Source of the DNA: CAZKTF01 sp964555565
GTDB lineage: Bacteria > Planctomycetota > JAJSAM01 > JAKLKS01
NCBI GenBank assembly: GCA_964555565.1
Contig: CAZKTF010000151.1
Location: forward strand, 1 to 8,685
DNA: 8,685 bases
Direction of reading: 5' to 3'
Made by a program: the position numbers and the translations under genes. Below the pieces are notes generated by a model, which did no database searches, was not told the origin of the DNA, and was given only the letters and a program-made list of their open reading frames with translations. Positions 1 through 5,152 of the stretch are shown here, piece by piece (positions within the stretch are counted from its first letter, which is position 1; each line of letters begins with the position of its first letter).

Positions 1-1
1 G

Positions 2-367
2 GGGGGCGCGGGGTCCCTCCCCGCGGCCGGCGGGACGCCGGCGGGGACGCCCCCGGGGGCCGCGACCCAGGGGCCCGCGGCGGCGACGACGGCGGGAGTC
101 CCCCTTCCGGGCGCGGCGGGCGCCACGGCGACGACGGGGGCGGGCGACCCCGCTCCGTCCCGGCCGGCGGCCGGGGCTACGGGCGGAACGCCGGGGCAGG
201 ATCCGGCGTCCCCTCAAGGGAAGACGCCGGATCCACCCGCGACGACGACTCCGCCCGGGACCGGGGCACCACCCCCGACCCGGAACGGCCCGGTCCCTCC
301 GGCCGGAAGGCCGGCCCCTGCCGACGGCACGACGCCGCCGGCCCAGGGGGAGCCGGCGCCCCGCTAG
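2..367 (+). CDS. C-terminal tail of a low-complexity protein (partial, uncertain)
   Basis: Reading from base 2 gives 121 codons ending in TAG at 365-367; the 5' end lies outside the window. The product is almost wholly Gly, Ala, Pro and Thr, with a few Asp, Arg and Gln, no cysteine and no aromatic residue. It looks like a disordered C-terminal tail, and no domain or function can be read from it. Another + frame, read from base 1, stays open to TAG at 481-483 and gives a Gly/Arg/Asp-rich product. Third-position GC does not separate the two frames: about 87% in each, lower than in the clear genes of this window. I prefer the Pro/Ala/Thr frame because that composition is common in real tails. 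The hairpin at 495-538 would sit 12 bases after the alternative stop, which keeps the alternative alive. The stretch could also be non-coding. Confidence 0.4.
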   Translation, partial: GGAGSLPAAGGTPAGTPPGAATQGPAAATTAGVPLPGAAGATATTGAGDPAPSRPAAGATGGTPGQDPASPQGKTPDPPATTTPPGTGAPPPTRNGPVPPAGRPAPADGTTPPAQGEPAPR

Positions 368-414
368 CCGCGGGCGGGGAGTCCCCGCCGCGGGCGGGAC
401 GGAGGGAGGGGGCG

Positions 415-440
415 GCCCGGGAGGTCCCGGGCTCCCGGGC
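415..440. repeat. Palindrome with a duplicated right arm
   Basis: GCCCGGGA at 415-422 is followed, after GG, by its exact reverse complement TCCCGGGC at 425-432. The same 8-mer then recurs at once at 433-440. The left arm can therefore pair with either copy, giving a tight hairpin or one with a 10-base loop. GC richness makes short palindromes common here, but the exact tandem copy of the arm is less expected. Confidence 0.4.
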
Positions 441-494
441 GCACCCCGAAGCGGCCGCGAACGGACGGTCCTCTCCGCGGTAGCGGCGCGGAGA

Positions 495-538
495 CGAAGG
501 GGCGGGGCGACGCGCTCCGGCGCCGTCCCGCCCCTTCG
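495..538. terminator. Candidate factor-independent terminator stem-loop
   Basis: The 12-base arm CGAAGGGGCGGG at 495-506 has a perfect reverse complement at 527-538, with a 20-base loop that is itself GC-rich. It lies between two genes that appear to converge, where a two-way terminator would be useful. No T-run follows on either strand, so it could also be an mRNA end stabiliser. Confidence 0.4.
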
Positions 539-725
539 CGCGGAGGGCCCTCATGCCGCGGGGCGCGCCTCCGGGGACCCTGGGAGACTTCGCATGCCTC
601 GCCTCACCCGATCCCACCCCTTCGCAGGGGGTGCGGGGGGGCGGCCGCGGGAGACGGCGGCAGTTGTCACGGGGGCCGCCTCGGCGGGCGGCGCGGTCGG
701 CTTCACCGCGGGGGATGCCCTGAGA

Positions 726-887
726 TCAACGCTTGACGACGACCTCCGGCGACACCTTCTCCAGCCGCTTGCGGCAGTACTCGCAGGCCAGGAAGGTCCC
801 CATGTCCTGGAACTTCCGCGTCTGCAGGCAGTTGGTGCAGTACGAGTTCACGCCGGGGGGGCCGCTCGGGACGACTCGAAGGACCAT
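726..887 (-). CDS. Small zinc-ribbon protein, 53 aa
   Basis: This short gene runs from ATG at 887-885 to TGA at 728-726. The protein has two CxxC pairs, YCTNC (Cys17 and Cys20) and CEYC (Cys35 and Cys38), separated by 14 residues. That is a classic four-cysteine zinc ribbon, with a basic stretch RKRLEKV straight after the second pair. About 50 of 53 codons end in G or C, as in the clear genes. A very good ribosome binding site at 905-896 lies 8 bases before the ATG. Composition, motif and start signal together make this a real gene. I do not recognise the family. Small zinc ribbons often bind RNA or protein, or sit beside the ribosome or RNA polymerase, but nothing here fixes the role. It is divergent from another zinc-ribbon protein, the J-domain gene at 1218. 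Confidence 0.8.
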   Translation of the reverse strand: MVLRVVPSGPPGVNSYCTNCLQTRKFQDMGTFLACEYCRKRLEKVSPEVVVKR

Positions 888-1217
888 GGGCGGCTACCTC
901 CTCTCGACCGCAACCGGCCGGCAACCCCGGGCCATCCAGGCCCCGGCCGACCGGCGCCGTCCGGGAGTCGGGACCGCAAGTCGGGTGCCGGAGCGGGAGA
1001 AAGGCGGGAGGGGGAGGAGGGAGAGTCCCGGGGCCCCGCGGGCGGGGCCCGCGGCCGACGGCCGCCAACGCCAGGTATCGGTCGTGTATCCCAACCTTAT
1101 CCGCGCGCGGACGGGGGCCCGGGGGACCACAGAGACTATATCGTGGGTCCTGACGGGGATCTGGACCAATTCCTCGTGGGTTGGAGCCCCTCCCCCTCCC
1201 CCGGTAGGATCTGCCCC
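888..1217. other. Divergent spacer between the zinc-ribbon and J-domain genes
   Basis: These 330 bases should hold the promoters of both flanking genes. I find no good pair of -35 and -10 boxes. AT-richer islands are at 1076-1100 (GTATCC and CTTAT words) and 1133-1142 (CTATATC), of which TATATC at 1137-1142 is the best -10 candidate toward the J-domain gene, with no matching -35. Two adjacent hairpins lie at 1031-1050 (9-base arms GGGCCCCGC and GCGGGGCCC with 2 bases between) and 1051-1065 (6-base arms, 3-base loop). They could act in the leader of the minus-strand gene. No additional small gene is convincing. Confidence 0.45.
896..905 (-). promoter_or_regulatory. Strong ribosome binding site of the zinc-ribbon gene
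   Basis: On the minus strand this reads GAGAGGAGGT, nearly a full complement of the 16S rRNA 3' end, and 8 bases separate it from ATG 887-885. It decides the start and is the strongest such site in the window, suggesting the small protein is made in quantity. Confidence 0.75.
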
Positions 1218-1955
1218 GTGCCACCCCCCGGCCCCCTCCGGCACCCCCCTCCCGGCTGCTGGAACTGCGGGGCGGTCGCCTCTCCCGACGACCTCCTGGC
1301 CCGTTCCGTCCTCGTCCCGCGGGAGGCCGGGGAGGGGGGGCCGGTGACGCGCTTCCGGTGCCCCGGGTGCGGGGCGGACGCCGTGGTGGAGCCATCGGTG
1401 CGGGGGACGGCCGTCCTCGCCCCGCTCGAGGCCGCGGGGCTCGGACTCCCCAGGGCGGCGGCCCTCCTCGACGGGAAGCGGGCCCTGGAGCTCCTCCGCC
1501 GGGCCCGGGACTGGATGCGCTGGTACGGGGAGGGGCTCGCGGACCTGCGGCGGGCCGTACCCTCCCCTTCGCCCTCACGGGCCGGGGGGGGCGGGTCGCC
1601 GGAGTCCCCCGGGGAGGACACCCCGTCCCCTCGGCGCCCCCGGGCCTCGCGCGGGAGGTCCGTCCCCCGGGGACGGGGACGTACGCCCCGGTCCCCTCCG
1701 CCCCCGTCGGCCGGGGGGGCGCCCGCGGACCTACCCCGCACCCGGGAGGAGGCCCTCGAACTCCTCGGGCTCGACCCCGGGGCCACGCCCGAGGAGGTCG
1801 CCGCCGCCTACCGCGCCGCCTCGCGTCGCTGCCACCCGGACCTGGTCGCCCGCCTGGACGAGGAGTTCCGCGCCCTGGCCCACGAGAAGTTCCTCCGCCT
1901 CCAGCGCGCCCGGGAGCTGCTCGCGGGCCGCGGCGACGGCGCGGGCCCCGGGTGA
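1218..1955 (+). CDS. Zinc-ribbon and J-domain co-chaperone-like protein
   Basis: The product has 245 residues. Residues 14-51 carry CWNC and CPGC (Cys14, 17, 48, 51), a four-cysteine zinc ribbon. Residues 75-112 are predicted helical. Residues 114-172 form a Ser/Pro/Arg/Gly linker that looks disordered. Residues 174-238 are a J domain with the HPD tripeptide at 206-208 and an EKFLRLQRARELL helix. J domains stimulate the ATPase of a DnaK-type Hsp70, so this is probably a substrate-specific co-chaperone, not the general DnaJ: the order is reversed and the Gly/Phe and large zinc domains are missing. GTG at 1218 is chosen because it is the closest start before the zinc ribbon and TAGGAT lies 7 bases upstream. 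GTG codons further upstream in the same frame cannot be excluded. The frame is uninterrupted across the low-complexity linker, so both ends belong to one gene. Confidence 0.75.
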   Translation: MPPPGPLRHPPPGCWNCGAVASPDDLLARSVLVPREAGEGGPVTRFRCPGCGADAVVEPSVRGTAVLAPLEAAGLGLPRAAALLDGKRALELLRRARDWMRWYGEGLADLRRAVPSPSPSRAGGGGSPESPGEDTPSPRRPRASRGRSVPRGRGRTPRSPPPPSAGGAPADLPRTREEALELLGLDPGATPEEVAAAYRAASRRCHPDLVARLDEEFRALAHEKFLRLQRARELLAGRGDGAGPG

Positions 1956-1988
1956 CGCGCGGGGAGAATCGCGACGGCGCCGGAGGGC

Positions 1989-2036
1989 GGGGAGTACGCT
2001 CCCCCCGCGGTCGCGGCGGAGGCGCGGCGACCGCGG
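1989..2036 (+). promoter_or_regulatory. Paired hairpins in the leader of the pirin gene
   Basis: Two stem-loops lie back to back between the J-domain stop and the pirin start. The first pairs GGGGAG (1989-1994) with CTCCCC (1999-2004) across a TACG loop, a UNCG-type tetraloop in RNA. The second pairs CCGCGGTCGC (2005-2014) perfectly with GCGACCGCGG (2027-2036) across 12 bases. The right arm takes in the first two bases of the GGAGAGGG ribosome binding site at 2035-2042. They could end J-domain transcripts, or partly mask pirin translation, or both. No T-run follows. Confidence 0.4.
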
Positions 2037-2046
2037 AGAGGGACGC

Positions 2047-2745
2047 ATGATCGCGGCGAGGAAGTCGGAGGAGCGCGGCCACGTCAACTACGGCTGGCTC
2101 GACACCTCCCACACCTTCTCCTTCGGGGACTACCAGGACGAGCGGTTCGGGGGGTTCCGGACGCTGCGGGTCCTCAACGAGGACCGGGTGCAGCCCTCGG
2201 AGGGGTTCGCGCCGCACGCGCACCGGGACATGGAGATCCTCTCCTGGGTGCTCGCGGGGGAGCTCCAGCACCGGGACAGCCTGGGGAACGGATCGGTCGT
2301 GCGGCCCGGCGAGGTGCAGAAGATGAGCGCGGGGACCGGCGTGACGCACAGCGAGTTCAACCCCTCGCCGCGGCACGAGGTCCACTTCCTCCAGCTCTGG
2401 ATCGAGCCCGAGCGGAAGAACCTCATGCCGAGCTACGACCAGAGGACCTTCCCGCCGGTGGAGCTGCGCGGGCGGCTCCGGCTCGTCGGCTCGCGGGGCG
2501 GCCGCGAGGGCTCGGTCACGATCCACCAGGACGTGAACGTCTACGCCGGGCGGTTCGAGGCCGGCGAGGAGACGGTGCACCGGTTCACGCCCGGCCGGCA
2601 CGCCTGGCTCCAGGTGGCACGCGGGAGCATGAAGGCCAACTCCCTCCTCCTCGCGCGCGGCGACGGCGCCGCGATCGCGGAGGAGGAGGAGCTCCGACTC
2701 ATCTTCCGCGAGGCCTCCGAGGTCCTCCTCCTCGATCTGGCGTAG
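2047..2745 (+). CDS. Pirin-family protein (bicupin)
   Basis: The 232-residue protein matches the pirin/YhaK family from end to end. The N-terminal cupin shows HTFSFGDY (22-29), FAPHAHRDMEI (54-64) and GTGVTHSEFN (96-105). His57, His59, His101 and Glu103 sit where pirins bind one metal ion. The C-terminal half (about 130-232) is the shorter second cupin. Family members have been reported as quercetin 2,3-dioxygenases, redox-responsive regulators or enzyme partners, so the substrate cannot be stated. It is expected to be cytoplasmic, as there is no signal peptide. ATG at 2047 has GGAGAGGG at 2035-2042, 4 bases away. It follows the J-domain gene by 91 bases on the same strand, with two hairpins between, so cotranscription is possible but expression may be uncoupled. 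Length is slightly below that of many family members, and all four metal ligands are present. Confidence 0.93.
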   Translation: MIAARKSEERGHVNYGWLDTSHTFSFGDYQDERFGGFRTLRVLNEDRVQPSEGFAPHAHRDMEILSWVLAGELQHRDSLGNGSVVRPGEVQKMSAGTGVTHSEFNPSPRHEVHFLQLWIEPERKNLMPSYDQRTFPPVELRGRLRLVGSRGGREGSVTIHQDVNVYAGRFEAGEETVHRFTPGRHAWLQVARGSMKANSLLLARGDGAAIAEEEELRLIFREASEVLLLDLA

Positions 2746-2761
2746 TCATCGATCTCGCGTA
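2732..2761. repeat. Short tandem copy of the pirin 3' end
   Basis: TCGATCTGGCGTA at 2732-2744 recurs as TCGATCTCGCGTA at 2749-2761, 12 of 13 bases alike and offset by 17 bases. Each copy reads Asp-Leu-Ala-stop (TAG, then TAA). The second copy lies after the true stop and out of phase with it. A second pair, CAAACGCCG at 2766-2774 and 2791-2799, follows in the same spacer. Confidence 0.45.
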
Positions 2762-2779
2762 ATTACAAACGCCGCGAGA
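2753..2779. terminator. Weak candidate terminator between pirin and fmt
   Basis: TCTCGCG at 2753-2759 pairs perfectly with CGCGAGA at 2773-2779 across a 13-base AT-rich loop. It begins 8 bases after the pirin stop codon, in a convergent junction. There is no T-run, so the call rests on position and symmetry only. A further hairpin, ACCACC (2779-2784) with GGTGGT (2808-2813), overlaps its end. Confidence 0.35.
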
Positions 2780-2819
2780 CCACCCCCGCGCAAACGCCGT
2801 CGAGGCAGGTGGTTGCGGA

Positions 2820-2863
2820 GAGGCTTCAGATGCGCGAGGGGTCTGACCCCATGCGTGAGCCTC
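2820..2863. repeat. REP-like imperfect palindrome at the 3' end of fmt
   Basis: The core GGGGTC T GACCCC at 2838-2850 is a perfect dyad. Outside it, bases 2831-2836 pair with 2852-2857 with some G-T wobbles, and GAGGCT (2820-2825) pairs with AGCCTC (2858-2863), leaving a 5-base bulge. A central GGGGTC/GACCCC stem with an outer, bulged stem is typical of REP-type intergenic palindromes. The element overlaps the last codons and the TGA of fmt (2828-2826), so the final residues of Fmt (about GSDPSRI) are read from it. It could stabilise or end transcripts from both convergent genes. Confidence 0.5.
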
Positions 2864-3809
2864 GCGGGATGGGAAAGCCGTTGACGAACTCTCCCGCCGG
2901 CAGGGGGCGGCCGCCGGGGCGCTGGAGTTCGGTGAACAGGACGCTCCCGCCGCCGCACGCGACCTCGACGCCCTCGCGGCCCGAGGCGAGGACGGTGCCC
3001 GGGGCCGCCCCCGCGGGCGGCGTGCGGCCGGGCGCCGCGCGGTGGAAGGAGACCCGCACGGGCGGCCGGCCCTCCACGCGCAGCGTCGAGGAGAGCAGCG
3101 GCCACGGGTGGTACGCCCGCGCCTTCCGGAGGAGGGTCCAGGGGTCCACCGCGAAGTCGGCCTCCCCCTCCTCCTTCGCGAGGCGCGCGGCGCAGGTGAC
3201 CCCTCCCGGGTCCTGGGGCTCTCCCGGCGGGAGGCCCCCCTCCGCCGCCGCACGGGCCACCACCACCGCGAGGAGGAGCGCCCCCATCCCCGCGAGCCGC
3301 TCCTCGAGTTCCCCGGCCCGCTCCTCCGGGTGCACCGGGGTCTCCCTCCGCGCGAGGACGGGCCCCGCGTCGAGCTTCCGCGCCACCCGCTGGACGCAAA
3401 CCCCCGTGGCCGGGTCGCCCGCCTCCAGCGCGCGGGCCACGGGCGCCGCGCCGCGCCACCGGGGCAGGAGCGAGAAGTGGAGGTTCACGGCCCCCATGCG
3501 CGGGAGCCCGAGCACCTCCTTCTTCAGGATCTGCCCGAAGGCCACGACCACGAGGAGGTCCGGCCGCACCGCCCGGAGCGCCGCGACGGAGCCCGGGGCG
3601 TTCACGTCCTCGCTCGCGTGGACGGGGATGCCGAGGTCGGCCGCGGCCCGGGCGACGGGGGCAGGCCCCGGCCGGGCTCCCCTCGCGCGCCGCCGCTCCG
3701 GAGGGACCACGACCAGCGCCGGCGCCAGCCCCTCGGCGGCCAGGGCCCGGAGCGAGGGGCACGCCGCGCGCGGCGTGCCGAGGAAGGCAATCCGGAACGC
3801 CGGGCTCAG
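2826..3809 (-). CDS. fmt: Methionyl-tRNA formyltransferase
   Basis: Fmt transfers a formyl group from 10-formyltetrahydrofolate to Met-tRNA(fMet) before translation initiation, in the cytoplasm. Numbered from the CTG start (327 residues), RIAFLGTP (6-13) opens the Rossmann-like fold. PERRRARG (37-44) matches the usual PDRPAGRG loop. NLHFSLLPRWRGAAP (109-123) holds catalytic Asn109 and His111, and LDAGPVL (146-152) holds Asp147. The C-terminal OB-like domain spans about 215-320 and ends FVNGFPIPRGSRMG. Length is normal to slightly long. No ATG, GTG or TTG precedes RIAFLGTP in this frame for a long way. CTG at 3809-3807 overlaps the upstream TGA (CTGA) and has GGAGG 7 bases before it, so I take CTG as the start. 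The last codons lie in a REP-like palindrome. It closes the operon and is translationally coupled to the TPR gene. The usual partner def (peptide deformylase) is not adjacent. Confidence 0.93.
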   Translation of the reverse strand: MSPAFRIAFLGTPRAACPSLRALAAEGLAPALVVVPPERRRARGARPGPAPVARAAADLGIPVHASEDVNAPGSVAALRAVRPDLLVVVAFGQILKKEVLGLPRMGAVNLHFSLLPRWRGAAPVARALEAGDPATGVCVQRVARKLDAGPVLARRETPVHPEERAGELEERLAGMGALLLAVVVARAAAEGGLPPGEPQDPGGVTCAARLAKEEGEADFAVDPWTLLRKARAYHPWPLLSSTLRVEGRPPVRVSFHRAAPGRTPPAGAAPGTVLASGREGVEVACGGGSVLFTELQRPGGRPLPAGEFVNGFPIPRGSRMGSDPSRI

Positions 3810-5089
3810 CGGTTCGCCTCCAGGAGCCTCTTCGCCTCCTCGGCCGCGGGGGTGCCGGGGTAGGAGTCGAGGATCTTCTGCAGGCGTTCGCGCGCCTCGT
3901 CCTTCTTCCCCGCCGCGAGGAACCCCTGCGCCTGCGAGAGGAGGCCGGCCGCGTCCCGGTTCGCCTTGTCGGCGGCGATGGCCTTCATCCGCTCCGGGTC
4001 CCCGCGGATCGCCTCCGCCTTCGCCGCGGCCTCCTCGCCCACGGGCAGCCCCTTGTAGGCGCGGGCGATGTCGTCGAGCAGCCGCAGCGCCTCGGCGTCC
4101 CGCGACCCGGCCTCCAGGACCGCGAGGGCCTTCTTCAGCTTCTCCCGGCCCTCCCCCTGTCGCTTGACGTCCACGAGGGCCTTCTTCCCCTCGGGGCTGG
4201 CGAGGAACTGGTCGCGCGCCTTCTGCGCGGCCGCCGCGGACTCGGTCCCGGGGAAGTCCTTCACGACGCGGTCGAAGCCGGCGATCGCGTCGATCACCTT
4301 GCCGGCCTTGAGGTCCGCCTGGGCCTTCCCGAGGGGCTCCGCGGCCGCGCGGTCCACGCGCTTGAGGAGGTCCTTCGCCTCCGCCACCACCTCGATGGGC
4401 TTCGCGATGGCGGCGACGGGCGCGAGGATCTGCGCCGCCTCGGCCGCGCGGCCCCCCTCGAGCGTCGTGCGCGCCGCCATCACCTTCTTCTTCGCGGCGT
4501 CCACCTGCTCGTCGGTGAGCCCCGGCCCCCCCGCCTTGAGGAGGAGCGACTGGAGCCCCTTCACCATGGTCGGGGGCTGCACCGCGTCGAAGCCCCCGGC
4601 CAGGGAGCCGTTGACGATGGACCCGACGACCTTGCGGGCGGCGTCGAGGACGAAGTGGTTCGGGAACCGCGAGGCCCCGGCCTTGTCGTTCATGACGTCG
4701 GCGTAGGAGTTGCGGAGCTCGTTGTAGGCCACCTTGTGGGAGTCGCACGGGAACGCCTTCGTGAGCTTGCACACCTTCCCCGGCTTCCCGTCCACCGTCC
4801 CGTTCTCGGAGCCATGCCCGTCCACGGGGTTCGCGAACAGGACCAGGTACCCCCTCATCGCCTTGCGGACGGTCGGCTCGAGGAAGACCTGCTGGTCGGC
4901 CTTCTCCGCGGAGTCGTCGTCGCCGACGGCCCAGACGAGGATGGGCGCGCCGTTCACCTTCGCCTTCTCGAAGGCCGCCTTCATCGTGGGGACGAAGGTC
5001 ACGCCCTCGTCCGCGGCGGGGGCCGCGGGGGCGGCCGCGAGGATCGCGCCGGCCAGCAGGAGCGGGATGCGGAGGAGGGTTCGGCTCAC
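3806..5089 (-). CDS. Secreted thioredoxin-fold and TPR-repeat protein
   Basis: The product has 427 residues. Residues 1-25 are a signal peptide (basic start, hydrophobic core, cleavage near APA-AD), so it should be periplasmic or exported. Residues 30-165 resemble a thioredoxin-like fold: APILVWAVGDD (48-58) sits at the strand that normally precedes CxxC, and FPNHFVLDAARKVVG (142-156) matches the later PTxFxxD segment. The CxxC itself is missing. Two other cysteines, Cys107 and Cys115, could form a disulfide. Residues 190-427 are helical, with TPR or Tol-Pal YbgF-like units at about 250-290 (DRVVKDFPGTESAAAA) and 380-423 (KILDSYPGTPAAEEAKRLL). Function is unknown; a non-catalytic envelope adaptor is likely. 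GTG at 5089-5087 is the start, with GGAGG at 5100-5096, 6 bases away. It follows scpA by 63 bases and its stop overlaps the fmt start. Confidence 0.85.
   Translation of the reverse strand: MSRTLLRIPLLLAGAILAAAPAAPAADEGVTFVPTMKAAFEKAKVNGAPILVWAVGDDDSAEKADQQVFLEPTVRKAMRGYLVLFANPVDGHGSENGTVDGKPGKVCKLTKAFPCDSHKVAYNELRNSYADVMNDKAGASRFPNHFVLDAARKVVGSIVNGSLAGGFDAVQPPTMVKGLQSLLLKAGGPGLTDEQVDAAKKKVMAARTTLEGGRAAEAAQILAPVAAIAKPIEVVAEAKDLLKRVDRAAAEPLGKAQADLKAGKVIDAIAGFDRVVKDFPGTESAAAAQKARDQFLASPEGKKALVDVKRQGEGREKLKKALAVLEAGSRDAEALRLLDDIARAYKGLPVGEEAAAKAEAIRGDPERMKAIAADKANRDAAGLLSQAQGFLAAGKKDEARERLQKILDSYPGTPAAEEAKRLLEANR
3817..3821 (-). promoter_or_regulatory. Ribosome binding site that supports the CTG start of fmt
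   Basis: GGAGG on the minus strand lies inside the last codons of the TPR gene, 7 bases before CTG at 3809-3807. Its spacing is ideal for that codon and for no other start codon nearby. It is the main evidence that fmt begins at CTG. Confidence 0.6.
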
Positions 5090-5152
5090 GAGTCGCCTCC
5101 AGGGAGGGGGGAACGCCGGGATCCGGGATGATCGCTCCCCGGGGCGTCCCGG

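Larger units (their letters stand above)
368..725. other. Spacer between apparently convergent genes, rich in hairpins
   Basis: No convincing gene is seen in these 358 bases; open frames here are Arg/Pro/Gly-rich by-products of high GC. It separates the possible + strand tail ending at 367 from the minus-strand zinc-ribbon gene ending at 726. It holds a GC hairpin with arms 373-379 and 383-389, a repeated-arm palindrome at 415-440, a strong stem-loop at 495-538, and a weaker pair of 7-base arms at 640-646 and 674-680. Such structures fit transcription ends on both strands, but none is followed by a T-run. Confidence 0.5.

Noticed and set aside
177..617. A 146-codon minus-strand open frame in the convergent spacer
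   Set aside because: The product is low-complexity Arg/Pro/Ala/Ser with no motif, and the frame covers several perfect hairpins.
1133..1142. CTATATC as a sigma-70 promoter of the J-domain gene
   Set aside because: No -35 box lies at 15-19 bases upstream, so it is noted only as an AT-rich island.
703..2601. A 632-codon open frame on the minus strand across the J-domain and pirin genes
   Set aside because: It is antisense to two recognised genes, its product is Arg/Pro/Gly-rich without domains, and long stop-free antisense frames are expected at this GC content.
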